Source of the DNA: Oncomelania hupensis
Lineage: Eukaryota; Mollusca; Gastropoda; Littorinimorpha; Pomatiopsidae
Assembly: GCA_036898135.1 (NCBI GenBank)
Contig: JBAHVR010000304.1
Coordinates: forward strand, 456,412-520,411
Direction of reading: 5' to 3'
DNA length: 64,000 nt
The first letter of the stretch is position 1. Every line of letters starts with the position of its first letter. Positions 1 to 11,249 of the stretch are shown here, one piece after another. The translations under genes and the position numbers were made by a program. The notes under the pieces are model-generated. The model was not told where the DNA came from. It did not search any database and was given only the letters and a program-made list of their open reading frames with translations.

Positions 1-59
1 AATTACTTCAGATTCCAGACTTTTCCAGACCTGGGTATGATTTCCAAGACTTTTCAAGG

Positions 60-1710
60 GCACGGAAAACCAAACAAGTCTTGGACAGATGGACAGAGTA
101 CTGCTCTGACCTTTACAACCATACACCAAATGGAGACCCATCAGTTCTAGCATGTCCAGAGAACAGAGAAGAAGAAATCCTCCCAATTCTCCGGGAAGAA
201 GTTGAGGAAGCAGTGCAATCGCTAAAGAAAGGGAAGTCAGCAGGAGTGGACAATTTACCCGCGGAACTGCTACAAGCAGGAGGAGAAGCGATGATTGATG
301 CCCTCACCATTCTCTGTAACAAGATATGGCAGAGTGGGGAGTGGCCTATACCATGGACCCAGTCGCTTGTCATCACTCTTCCCAAAAAAGGTAACCTTCA
401 GGAGTGTAAAAATTACCGCACCATCAGCCATCCCAGCAAGGTCCTCCTGAAAATAATACTCAACAGGTTGAAACCCCAAGCTGAACAAATCATAGCTGAA
501 GAACAAGCAGGATTCAGGGCATGGCGAAGTACCAATGAACAGATTTTCAACCTCAGAATAATCTGTGAGAAATACCTAAAGCACCAACAACATCTATATC
601 ATGTGTTCATAGACTTCAAGAAGGCATTTGACCGAGTCTGGCATGCAGCTCTATGGGCAACAATGAAAGTGTACAACATCAGCCCTAAAATTATTGAAGT
701 CATCAAAAGCCTGTATGACAAGGCTACCAGTGCAGTCCTCCACAACAGCGCCATCGGGAACTGGTTCAGAACAATAATCGGTGTACGTCAAGGATGCCTA
801 CTCTCTCCAACACTCTTCAACATCTTCCTAGAGCGCATCATGTCAGATGCTCTTGCAGATCATGAAGGCACAGTCGGCATAGGGGGTAGAAAAATCTCCA
901 ATCTTCGTTTTGCGGATGACATTGATGGATTGGCTGGAGAGGAACAAGAACTTGAACAGCTGGTACAGGGGCTTGATACCACCTCCAGATCTTATGGAAT
1001 GGAAATAAGTGCAGAGAAGACCAACAAGATGACCAACAACACCAATGGCATCAACACGGATATCAAAGTCCAAGGCCAATCCCTCAACACAGTGCATAGC
1101 TTCAAATATTTAGGAGCCATTGTATGAGACAATGGGTCCCGACAGGAAGTCCTCTCCAGGATCGCACAAACAACTGTTGCCCTGACAAGGTTGAAGCCCA
1201 TTTGGAAAGACAGGACCATCAGTCTACATTCCAAAGACTGCTGCGCTCCCTTGTCATCTCCATCTTCCTATATGCTTGCGAAGCATGGACCCTCACGGCA
1301 GATCTCCAACGAAGAATACAAAGCGTGGAGATGAGGTGCTACAGAAGACTTCTGGGCATTTCCTATACCCAACACATCAACGACGAAGTCCGACAGACCA
1401 TCACACAAGCCATTGGACAACACGATGACCTGCTCACAGTGGTGAAGAAACGGAAACTCCGATGGTATGGCCACGTCACCAGATCATCAGGCCTTGCAAA
1501 GACTATTCTGCAAGGCACAGTGCAAGGAGGTAGAAGAAGAGGGAGACCGAAAAAGAGGTGGGAGGACAATATTCGAGAATGGACTGGTTTGACACTGAGC
1601 GAAGCCATCAGGGCTGCTGAGGACAGAGAAAGATGGAGTATGCTGGTTAAACGATCATCTGTGGTGCCCCTACGACCTCCGGGTTACGGGACAGGATAGG
1701 ATAAGATAGG
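60..1710 (+). mobile_element. RTE-like non-LTR retrotransposon, reverse transcriptase part (5'-truncated, mutated)
   Basis: 81-1127 encodes reverse transcriptase blocks in order: SAGVDNLPAELL, LPKKGNLQECKNYRTIS, AGFR, motif A FIDFKKAFD, motif B GVRQGCLLSPTLFNIFL, motif C LRFADD (catalytic Asp pair), motif D GMEISAEKT, motif E FKYLGAI. A TGA at 1125-1127 interrupts it; the copy at 52421 has Ser there. About 110 bases later a 4-bp deletion relative to that copy shifts the frame. The C-terminal part then continues to 1699 with RRIQSVEMRCYRRLLGISYT and GGRRRGRPKKRWEDNIREW. It ends in a (GGATA)n-like tail, not poly(A), as is usual for RTE elements. The endonuclease half is absent. Decayed copy. 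Confidence 0.88.
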
Positions 1711-1769
1711 AAAAGCAAAGTACTTTTTCCAGACTTTTCAGGACTTTTCCAGTCATGTACAAACCCTGC
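1711..1769 (-). mobile_element. possible hAT-type terminus interrupted by the LINE
   Basis: On the minus strand it begins CAGGGTTTGTACATGACTGG and continues with TTTTCC/AGTC repeats. Similar TTTTCCAGAC units lie at 12-55 on the other side of the LINE. This is the look of a hAT transposon end; the other terminus would be upstream of the window. Confidence 0.3.
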
Positions 1770-2600
1770 TGTTATCTTATGATACCCAGCGGCGATATAA
1801 CCCCCAAACATTTGGTTTGGGAGTATAAAACCCCCTTAACTTTTTGTTTGGGGGTATAAAAACCCCTTGTTTTTTTAGTTTGGGAAAAACTGTTTGGTAG
1901 GTATGTCTACTCCACTCCTTGGGGAGTTATGAAAGTATCAAAATTGATAGAGTAGTTGCCATGGATCAGACCAGGAACCCTCATGAAGTCATAATATGAG
2001 AGCTAAAGGCTTTCAAGACTGCATGCTGTATTATTAAAATTATTTCATTTGTGCTAGACCGTATTAGTGTACATGTGATATAGTCTTGTTTCAAGTTACG
2101 ATAGATTGAAATATAATTCAATTGTAGTTGACACGTTAGTGGTAGGTCTTATTAGGTCAGACTTACACTTCATTGTATCTTATTCATTATGTATTTTGGT
2201 TAATTGATTGAATAACTTAAATTGTCCTTGTTGTTAGTTTTGATAGGAGGAAGTACGCTGTATGCAGGTTAGTGGCAGGCATGTTCAGCTGTAGCATTCT
2301 GCATTAGGCATATATCTCACTTTCAGTTTATTATGATGATAGGTTGGTGGATGAGTGCGTGGTGGGCATAAACACAGTGTGCGTGCGAGTGCGCATGCGG
2401 GTGTGTGCGTTCGTGCCTAAGTGTCTTTTTTTCTCATGTGTAAATACCCCTCTCATAAATCATTTCCCCGATAAATTTATTTTGTTCATAATTATTTACG
2501 AGTTTGTTTTATTTATTGTATTTTATACACAGTGAGTATCATTGTGGCAAACCACATTTTTCTTTTTAATGGAATAAAGAATATGTTGACTTGACTAAAG
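1770..2600. other. no gene recognised
   Basis: AT-rich DNA. 1795-1895 holds about three degenerate units of a sequence like TTTGGGGGTATAAAACCCCC. Nothing else interpretable. Confidence 0.5.
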
Positions 2601-2668
2601 TGCTATGCTATGAACCTATGTGTATGATTTGTTTTAAAAACTGTATACAAAATAAAGTACATCCTTAC

Positions 2669-2773
2669 CTTATCAAACTTCTTGTAAATGGAAGCAGAAA
2701 TGTTTTTCCTGGGCTCCCAAGTATTTTGCCCTGGATAACCTTCCCACTTGACCAAGTAGTAATAGTACAACCT
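2669..2773 (-). CDS. chromodomain exon (SUV39H-like)
   Basis: The exon has 105 bases in phase 0 on both sides, between acceptor GTTTGTTGTTTTCAG and donor GTAAGG on the minus strand. Its 35 codons contain YYYYLVKWEGYPGQNTWEP then RKNISASIYKKFDK. This is the chromodomain core (YLVKWxGYPxxxxTWEPxxN), which reads methyl-lysine on histone tails. YYLVKW..GYP..TWEPR.N followed by a Lys/Phe-rich helix is closest to what is known of SUV39H methyltransferases, but HP1/CBX-like, MPP8-like or retroelement chromodomains are not excluded. Flanking exons are not recognised; the LINE at 60-1710 occupies the next stretch downstream. Confidence 0.68.
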
Positions 2774-2860
2774 CTGAAAACAACAAACATATCTACAGGG
2801 ATAATTCTTGGCTTCAGTCATCGGTCATTGAACCATTCAAGTCTGAAATAACCTATTAAG

Positions 2861-3078
2861 GCCACACAAAAAAAGGTCTGTTTAAGGTAACGTAGGGGGA
2901 AAAAATAGGGTCGGTAGGTCGGAGTTTTTTTTTTCCCTATTAAACCTTTTTTTACTCATGTTTCAACGAGTTCGCCGAATTTATTATATTTTTAAGACGA
3001 TCCCAAAAAAATGTATAGAGTCGGGCCAAGAAATTAGGGTCGGTTGGGATACCGTCAACAGACCTATTTTTTTGTGGG
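2861..3078. mobile_element. MITE-like element with inverted ends
   Basis: The left end CCACACAAAAAAAGGTCTG is roughly repeated inverted at the right end (CCACAAAAAAATAGGTCTGT on the minus strand). It is 218 bp long with no coding content. A target duplication is not clear. Confidence 0.4.
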
Positions 3079-3799
3079 GGAGGGGGAGGGGGGCATTTAT
3101 TTTGTCAGCCAACTGGTCAAATGACCTATTGATTTTGATCGTCACCATTTGCGAGGATTTTTCGTCTGCTTTAAGTTTAACACTTCTTACTGCCCGTGTA
3201 CAGTTTCATATTTGTTTGGTTTGTGATTAAATGTTTATAAATAATACGTTGTGATAGTGTGCACCTGCGTGTGTCAGAGTTGAGTGCGCGTTTAGAGTTA
3301 TCTTAAGCGCATTATAAATACTGTAGGGCTAATTATTATTATTAAATTTAAAAAACTGATCTATTAGTATTTCTTTTTCTGTGAGTGTGACCTGGTCAAA
3401 TGACTTATGATGGTCACTTTTAAGATTGATCTCTGTATTTAGAAGGATCAGGAAAGTAATTAGACAATATGGTATCACCACCACTCACTAGTGGTTTTTA
3501 TTGCTGCATACAACCTACAACTACAAGCCATTTCTGAAACAGGTTTTCTCAATGAATACTATTGGCCTACTGTTAGGCCTATAACTATAAGATACTAAGA
3601 ATTAAGATAGTCCATCACTGAGCTTGTAAATGTATACATGTATAGAAACTACATCTAATCACAATCTTATATATATTCTAATACTAATATTACTAATAAT
3701 ACTAATAATTATGCCTTAGTGGCAATACTCAATAGCCTACTAATAAAATAGGATTAAGTTCCAGAAAATGTGAATTTTAGAAATAGTACAGAATTGTCT

Positions 3800-3970
3800 G
3801 AATAATGCATAATGCATCGATTTATATAGCGCACATCTCTCGCCATTATAGCAATTCAAGGCGCTTTTGGTACAAGGGTCACCTATAAGAAGCATACACA
3901 TAAAGTTTGCTCCCGCCGGGATTCGAACCCACGATCGGGAGTCCGATGCTCTACCAATACAGATCTGAGC
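3800..3970 (-). mobile_element. tRNA-headed SINE
   Basis: Reading the minus strand from 3970: a tRNA-like segment with GTATTGGTAGAGCATCGGAC (box A region) and a perfect box B GGTTCGAATCC, then GCGGGAGC. The 3' part reads AGCGCCTTGAATTGC and GCGCTATATAAAT. Confidence 0.65.
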
Positions 3971-5220
3971 TAATCATAATTGAACATAATCTATCGTAGT
4001 AAATGTACAGCACTAGCTTACCTATCTCAAGTTCAAAGAGTATGAAATTTTACTGATAGGAATATGACTCGCAAGGAGAAATCAAGCTTGCAGCTTTTTG
4101 CTATTTTCCTCAATGACAACTTGCCATTTTTGTACCATTGCGTCCATGCTGCATTATTGATGGTCAAGGCAGACACCGCACGACTGAATATAGGGAGGAG
4201 TGGGGGTTGTCTACTTTTCTTGATTTTTGCTTACTTTAGCCTGTACCTGCATACTAAATACAGATTTATTTTTAAAATTCTCCACCACCAAGATTGCTCA
4301 TTGTTTTATTGCAAATGAATATACTGTAATGGTTATTCCATATATGCATGGTGTTTTAATAATAAAGCGTTTATGATATATGGACGAAATTGAGTGGCGT
4401 GGTGATTTTCCAAGCTTGGCACGGGCTACTTAACGTTGGTTAGACTATGTACTTAAACACTTATTAAATGCCATCCTGTCTACAGACTATGTAGGCTTTA
4501 AGTATACGGGTGTTACCATTTTTCTATTAGAGCATGGTACCTGAATTAGTTGTAAATAGTAGAGCATCATAGCATTTCTTAGGTAGCCATTTAGGCACAC
4601 CACTACGGGTTTAAGTGGGGTGTAAAAAAACGCTGTAAAACAAAAATTTCGCTGCTTTTGTTTAAATATTATATATCTTCGGATAGGTATGTTCCCAGAG
4701 AACGTGCCTGTGAAGTTTGAGCGAAATCGGTGAAAGTTCAACATCGATTATTACGTTTCAAATCATTAACTCACATGTTGGTCAAAATCGATGTCGTCTA
4801 AAAATAAGGTTGACTTATTAAGCACCACCGATTGCTCGTATTATTTTTAACCACCAAAAAATCGGTGGTGGCTTAAATTAAATTTATTAAATAATAAATG
4901 AATGAGCATTTCTGATCAAACCCTTCACCACCTAAGGCGTTTTCTACCTGAGAACAATTCCAACATATTTATAAGAGTTTGGGCGCTAAGGTAGCCATTA
5001 TTTGTACCACATCTGTCAGCACTCACTGTCATGAAATAATCTTTTGAGGGCTTTTTGAAAGTCACAGTGGCCAGTATTTTATAGGCCAACAGTTCAAATC
5101 GTTATAAATGTGTTGGAAGTTGGTCGTGGTGGAGCAATATTTTTAGGTAGCCAAGGGCACACCATTGGGTAGAGGTGATGATGATGGTGGTGGTGATGTT
5201 GATGATGGTGATGATGATTT
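3971..5220. other. no gene recognised; one hairpin
   Basis: AT-rich sequence. AGCACCACCGATT at 4821 pairs with AATCGGTGGTGGCT at 4860 to form a hairpin of about 12 bp. 5175-5215 is a (GAT)n-rich tract just before the transmembrane exon acceptor. Confidence 0.5.
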
Positions 5221-5227
5221 GTTTCAG

Positions 5228-5315
5228 CCTCAACGACAAGTCCTTGGATGTACGCCGTCATAGCTGTCGGGACTATATTTGTCATCTCTGTAGCTGCAGC
5301 TCTATATAACATGTG
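5228..5315 (+). CDS. transmembrane exon of a single-pass membrane protein
   Basis: The exon lies between acceptor GATTTGTTTCAG and donor GTGAGT. Only one frame is open across all 88 bases. It gives 28 codons, with a hydrophobic stretch of about 21 residues (WMYAVIAVGTIFVISVAAAL) followed by YNM, so it is a membrane-spanning helix. It is entered with two bases of a split codon and ends on TG, so the next exon must supply one base. The tail exon starting at 15470 (giving Trp) or 15458 (giving Cys) and the terminal exon at 40607 (giving Cys) all satisfy this phase. Ectodomain exons must lie upstream, largely outside the window, so the protein family cannot be named. Confidence 0.68.
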
Positions 5316-5659
5316 GTGAGTTCTGCACTTTCTGTCCATTATTTAAACTAATTTAATTTCATTTAATTATTTTAATTTATTTTTTGAAGTTATTCTTTTA
5401 AGTGCAAGTAATCAGTAAAGAATCTTTATTAAAGCGCCTTGGGAAAGAAAACGTCTGGGTAGAGCACAGTTGCTAAAAGATGTCTCGCCTACAAAGATGA
5501 GACTGGAGGTTGTTGATAGCATGGTGGATATAATCCTTGGGGAGTTGTTTATTGTGGTAAGTGCCATTGTACCACAAAGAAATTTGTGTTGACTTCTCGC
5601 CGCTGTGATTTTAGACTGATAGGGAAATTAGCGTGAACAAAGCAAATAAATTTTCATAA

Positions 5660-5762
5660 ACTAGAAGAAGAAGAAGAAGAAGAAGAAGAAGAAGAAGAAG
5701 AACAGAAGAAGAAGAAAAGAAGAAGAAGAAGAAGAACATCAACAACAACAACAACAACAATA
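5660..5762. repeat. (GAA)n/(CAA)n microsatellite
   Basis: GAA repeats with interruptions, followed by ACA/CAA repeats. Confidence 0.9.
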
Positions 5763-5804
5763 CAATACAATAGAAAGAAAGAAAAAACAGAGAGAGAAAG
5801 AGAG

Positions 5805-6480
5805 ATAGGATAAGATAACAATTTTATTTAACAAGTGTAAAAGATTAAGCACTGGGTGTGTTTTTTTACATCCTGCCCTTGGGGCTTGTAACAATAACAA
5901 TTAGTATAACAAAATAACTTCTTAACAATAACATCAGAATGTAACAATATAATCAAGATATGCGCACGCGCGCACCCCGCTCCCTCCTTCACGTTTCACA
6001 CGCACACAAACACACACACACACCACACACACACACACACATACAACTTATGTAAAACAATCTTATTAAAGTTATGAACGTATAACTCTTGCTACGTAGC
6101 TAATTAAGTATTTTAATGTGCTGTAAAAGATGCTTTCTAAAGGATATGTATTTATTGACTGCACTGCGGAGAACTTCTGCAAAGTTATTCCAAAAAGCGG
6201 AAACTGAATATGACAGACTGGTTTTAAACAGATCAATTCTTGGAAATGGGATACTTAGTTTGGTAAAAAAAAATATAGCATTTTTCGTAGAAAAAAGAGA
6301 AGAAAGATAGGAGGATTTATAAGAAGAAAAGATCTTGTGCATGAACATTCCTTTATTAAATTTTAATCTGTTGGCAAGAGGTAGCATGTTGATCCGTTTG
6401 TAATCATTCAAAGAGATTTTGTTTTTTAAGAATAGCCATTTTAATTGCACGTTTGTGAATCCGAAATAAAGGCTTATTTA
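5805..6480 (-). mobile_element. 3' end of a second LINE family
   Basis: The minus-strand frame 6450-6100 (116 codons) reads like the C-terminus of a CR1/L2-type reverse transcriptase ORF: LPLANRLKFNKGMFMHKI, IPFPRIDLFKTSLSYSVS, AFWNNF, FRKHLLQH. Downstream on the same strand the 3' UTR ends ACTTGTTAAATAAAATTGTT followed by ATCTTATCC and a CT-rich tail. It is 5'-truncated. Confidence 0.72.
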
Positions 6481-6492
6481 TATTTATTATAA

Positions 6493-6506
6493 AGAGAGAG
6501 CGAGAG

Positions 6507-6542
<36 letters not shown>

Positions 6543-6703
6543 AGAGAGAGAGCCAGAGAGAAAGAGAGAGAAAGAGAGAGAAAGAGAGATAGAAAGAGAG
6601 AGATCACTAAATAAGGATTAAAAGAAAGCAGTGGGAGAAACAGAATAATAAAAACAAGAACAAGAGAAGGAGAGATAATAAGAAATTGTATAAATTGGAT
6701 CAG

Positions 6704-6780
<77 letters not shown>
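6493..6780. repeat. (GA)n tract and (AAT)n microsatellite
   Basis: 6493-6602 is AG-rich with CC interruptions. 6706-6778 is a pure AAT array of about 24 units. Confidence 0.9.
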
Positions 6781-6781
<1 letters not shown>

Positions 6782-7142
6782 AGAAGAAGAAGAGGAAGAA
6801 GAAAAAGAAGAGGACAGAAAGGTTCCATTCAACCAATCTGTATTTCCACCAAAAAAAATTATGTACAGCCACTTGTGTCGCAATTGATTAGATAAAAGCA
6901 TGCAAAAAATAAACGACTGTTATTAAAAAAAACACCATAATTAAAACAAAAAATAAAAAAAACAACCTACCACTTTATCCAAAAATATTAATGTTAGAGA
7001 TTCATTCATTTTTCCTACGCACCCGTCACACATGTATGCCATAATAAAAACATAAAAACAAACCTGTTTATTGACAAATTCATTTTAATACAATATCAGG
7101 AATACAGGTAACGATATAAGTGACTAAATAGAAAGCAAATGC

Positions 7143-7213
7143 TGAAGAAGAAGAAGAAGAAGAAGAAGAAGAAGAAGAAGAAGAAGAAGAAGAAGAAGAA
7201 GAAGAAGAAGAAA
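7143..7213. repeat. (GAA)n microsatellite
   Basis: About 23 uninterrupted AAG units. Confidence 0.9.
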
Positions 7214-7636
7214 AGATATTAAAGCAACAAAAACAATAATACATAAAAAAAAATATTACAAAGTAACCAAGCGTGGACCCCCACTGCATGTCAGTTCCTT
7301 TGAAGTCTTAAACGCTCAGTCAAATTAATTTAAGGGAAAAGCCCCTAGACATAACAGCATTTGAAGCCAAACCTCTGCAGAAAGCACACACAGTGGTTTT
7401 TAGAGAGGTTATTTTTGTCCGCGAACTGTTGAACCCTAAGCGTCTGCTGAAAAGCACACAGTGGTTTTAAGAGATTTTGTTTAGTTAGGGGGAGTGGGCG
7501 AAGGAAGGAAGGGGGCGGCGAGGGGGAGGGGAGGGCGTGAATTGTTAACTCCATGGTCGTTTTAAATATGTGCCCGAACGTGAAATATTTTCGTATGCTT
7601 TGTCTCTCTATGTTTCTGTCTGTCTTTGTCTGTGTC

Positions 7637-7765
7637 TTGGGCGACGTGGATTCAAATCCTGACTTTCAGCAAACTATTGCGTGATTGCTGGGTATTACGG
7701 GCCAGCGTCTTGAGAAGCTCTCTGAGCTTGTAAGTGCGCTATATAAGAGAAATCTCTTTATTTTC
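7637..7765 (+). mobile_element. SINE 3' fragment
   Basis: GTGGATTCAAATCCTGAC (box B remnant) is followed by AGCAAACTATTGCGTG and an end GTAAGTGCGCTATATAAGAG. A relative lies at 37138-37260. Confidence 0.5.
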
Positions 7766-7797
7766 TTTTCTGTTTCTTTGTCTCTCTGTATCTGTCT

Positions 7798-7798
7798 G

Positions 7799-7872
<74 letters not shown>

Positions 7873-8010
7873 ACACCCACACGCACGCTCTCTCTCTCAT
7901 ATTCATCACCCAGCATCTCTCTTCTCTTCTCTTCATTTCTCTTTCTCTCTCATCTTCTCTTCCTCCCTCTCTCTTCCTCTCCCTCTCTTTCTCTCTCTCC
8001 CTCCCTCTCT
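7798..8010. repeat. (CA)n followed by CT-rich tract
   Basis: About 35 CA units, then TCTC-rich sequence. Confidence 0.9.
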
Positions 8011-8140
8011 CTAAATTAAAGTTACAGGTTCTTTACTATGTTAATTTGTTAAGGGACAGATTGGAAGATTAGACTGTAACATTAGCCTAAAATCTGTATC
8101 CCTGATAAAGAAACATTTCAAAGTTTCAAGTTTCTCTCTC
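8011..8140 (+). mobile_element. LINE 3'-end-like repeat
   Basis: Contains TTTGTTAAGGGACAGATTGG and ends TTTCAAAGTTTCAAGTTTCT in a CT tract. The same segment recurs at 48830-48960, also next to CT repeats. Confidence 0.55.
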
Positions 8141-8796
8141 ATCCTTCCTCTATAGTTCTCCCTCCCTCCCATCTCTCTCTCTCTCTGTCCCTCATTTCCT
8201 CCCTCCCTTTCTCTCTCTTTATTTCTCTTTCTCCCCCCCCCCTCTTCTTCCCTCCCTCTCCCTTCTTCCTCCATTCCTCTCTCACTCTCTCCCCCTTGTC
8301 TCTCTCTCTCCCCATTCTTTTGCTCGTATCTCTTTCCTATAGTTGTTTACTCTGTTTCCTTCACTTGAAATCGGACATGAGTCCCTCCACTCTCCCTCTT
8401 TCCAAACACCTTGCTCTCTGACTGTCTCTCTGCTTGCTGACTGTCTCTGGTGACTGTCTCTGCCTGGTGACTGACTTTGCCTGCCTGCATGTCTGTTTAT
8501 TTGTTTTGTCTCTTGGTGGTCTTTCTGCCTGTTGGTCTTTCTTTTCTTGTTTCCTCAAAAAGAAAGAAATGCTCCTGCTCTCCCTGCAGCTATGAATTCA
8601 ACTAATCCAATGGAAAATTAATTTCAAGTATTGTAGAAATCAAGAAAGTTTTGAGTTGTATAGCGTTCTCTTAAAAGCTCAGAGAGTGGCGAAAGGCATC
8701 GTTCAATATCAAGACCTAACCCACGCCACCTCCACTCGCGTCCATCTTTCTCCGGGTCATCTCTTCCAACCATTCCCAACGTCAGTTCAATAGGAG
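8141..8796. other. pyrimidine-rich DNA, no gene
   Basis: 8141-8470 is a degenerate CT tract; the remainder has no recognisable feature. Confidence 0.6.
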
Positions 8797-9207
8797 GCAC
8801 TATGGTCTAATGGTAGTGCTTCGGCTTGGGGATCTGAAGGTCCCGGGTTCAAGCCCTGGCCGGGCCATTGTGTTGTGTCCCTGGGAAAGACACTTTACTC
8901 ATGTTTTCCTACTCCTTCGGGTGAGAGTATAAACCGAGGTCTAGTCTGTGTCGCATGCATTCCATCATAACGGACTTTAAAGATCCCGACGCTCATGTCC
9001 TAGACGGGTGAGTTCCGATAACAAGAACACACCCAGCATGCACTTGGTCCTTCTCCCCCATCCCTGGCTGCCCAGGAGTGTGCTCAGTTGTCCGGGCGTC
9101 AGACCATGCGCCCAAAGGCTGCGGGTGGGCGTCTTGGGCGGTTTGAGTTAGATCCTGTATCGGTCAGCGCCTTGATCCTTAGGCTAAGGCGCCTTACAAA
9201 TGACGAA

Positions 9208-9296
<89 letters not shown>
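8797..9296 (+). mobile_element. tRNA-headed SINE with long (ATT)n tail
   Basis: Head: box A TGGTCTAATGGT at about 8809 and box B GGTTCAAGCCC at about 8845. Body: GAGTATAAACCGAGGTCTAG, TTAAAGATCCCGACGCTCAT, GGGCGTCTTGGGCGGTTTGA, GTTAGATCCTGTATCGG. The end GCGCCTTACAAATGACGAAC runs into about 30 TTA units (9207-9296). Partial relatives lie at 30008-30055, 34337-34450, 37550-37612 and 51108-51425. Confidence 0.8.
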
Positions 9297-9299
9297 TAT

Positions 9300-9950
9300 T
9301 ATTATTATTCAGTATTTCATATTAAAGTCTCTTCATGTGATTTTGGACCACTTCATTCTCATGTATTACCTCTATTAAGATGACTGTTTTTTTTTGTTAA
9401 AAAAATAATTAACGCAGAACTGCAACAATAAATAATAACCTTACTACAAAAGTTTACCAACTGCGGACATTTATATTATACGGACCATATCTACTGTATT
9501 ATTGAAGGACTATGCAATAACACGTCAATGTCTTCTTGACTAACCCACGTTGATGTTCTTTCCTTCATAAAGTGGGATCAAAATAGGACTATCAAATAAT
9601 AAAATAATGTTTTACAGAAATTGGTTGTCAACAAGTACAAACGATATGTTATTGTAAAAACTTTTATGAAAACATATAGTTTATTAATTAGGCTGCACAG
9701 ATGTCTTGGCCAAGAATAATTTTCAACTGTTTTTACTCTTAGGTAAACCCGAACGCATATACTTTTTTCCAGTAAAGTTAATAATTGGTATACTGTATAT
9801 TATCCACCCACCCCTCATCGGGATGCATCGTCAAGACTATTGCAACAAAAATTGCAAAAAAAATCTAAATTGTAGGCGGTTTTTTTTCCCGCGACAGGAA
9901 TTATGGATCGAACGAAAAAGAAGAAGCGGAGGGAGAAAAAATAAGAAGAC
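9300..9950. other. no gene recognised
   Basis: AT-rich, no splice-bounded frame noticed. Confidence 0.5.
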
Positions 9951-9970
9951 GAAGAAAGAAAGAAAACAAA

Positions 9971-10030
<60 letters not shown>

Positions 10031-10047
10031 AAAAAGAAAGAAAGAAT
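9951..10047. repeat. (GAAA)n microsatellite
   Basis: AAAG tetranucleotides from 9951 to 10047. Confidence 0.85.
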
Positions 10048-10531
10048 CCTCTTAAAAGATATGAAACAACTCTCACTCTAATTTCGACAATTCTGTAGAA
10101 ACCTTTCTTCCAATTTCCATTTCAAGCAAACGTAATTTCAACACGTGTGGAGGGTTTTCTTTGAAATCGCGGAGAATCCTCAATATTATTATATTTGCCA
10201 AATTGGAATCGAATTATAAGCTGCGCGCCTCTTGTTCCAGTGACAAAAAGTTCGATTCTCGCAAGAAGCAGAAGTTTGGGGAGGTCGTGTGTGTTGTTGT
10301 TTTTTGTTTGTTTTTCTCGTAAAGAAGTCGACTTTTCTGTAATTTTTCTGTATACAGTGCTCCATTATGCACACTTTGTGTCGCCCCGTCAAAACACGTA
10401 AGAACTCGGTCACAATGTTTTGGCGGTAACATTTTAAATGATGTTTGGTTGGCTTGGTGGTCCACAAGGTTACAGTACATTGCGTAGGCATAGCTGCAGC
10501 AAGTGCATATCACGTCCCAGGTTGATAAGAT

Positions 10532-10784
10532 TCCGACCAAAAGTGTCTTTTTTCAAAAGCAATTACTTTATTACATTTAATTTAAGATTTTTTTAATGTC
10601 TTTAAAATATTCTACTGATCTATATTTGAACCAGTTTTTATAAGCAATCTTTTTTTCCTTAACTACTGTTTCACATGTGTCATTCCACCAGATATTTCCT
10701 GTATGTTTTTTCTTACTATATGTTCGTTTCTAGGTACGTCTTATCATCTCGATGAAGAAGACGTTAATAAAAACAACCAACCAA
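10532..10784 (+). mobile_element. 5'-truncated LINE 3' end with 11-bp target duplication
   Basis: Flanked by perfect GTTGATAAGAT at 10521-10531 and 10785-10795. The insert ends GAAGACGTTAATAAAAACAA followed by CCAACCAA, a LINE-style 3' tail. Confidence 0.7.
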
Positions 10785-10874
10785 GTTGATAAGATCATGT
10801 CTTGGGGCCATTCCCTTGAAAACCTTTTTTATTTAATTTTTTTAATTGGAAATAATGCTGTATTAAAAAAAGAG

Positions 10875-11240
10875 TGAGTTAGTTATTTAGTCATTGCTTG
10901 TAGGGTCCAGCGCACTGCAAAGAGCCGAATCAGGACCACATCTTGAAAGATGACTCACCCGCGATCCGTATAAAAGATCTGCTGAAACAACCCTAATGAG
11001 AACACTAAAGGTACTCCACCAGCCGGTCACTTTACAATAAAGGCATCCCGTGCTGAGACTGTACTCTAATTATCGAACCCCCTTTTACAAAATAATAAAA
11101 CACATACACATACATATAAAATGACTACATTGCTAAATAAAAAATACCATAAAAAGCACTAGTGACCATTTGGCAGAAAGCGCCCAATATCCCCAAGCTG
11201 ACCCAACAGACTCCAAACACAAATAGGAGTTCTGGGGGAG
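10875..11240 (-). mobile_element. tailed retroposon R, copy 1 (5'-truncated)
   Basis: The 3' end (AGGGTCCAGCGCACTGC on plus) and middle (TGGCAGAAAGCGCCCAATAT) match the R family described at 18151. The 5' third is missing. Confidence 0.75.
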
Positions 11241-11249
11241 TGTTACGTT

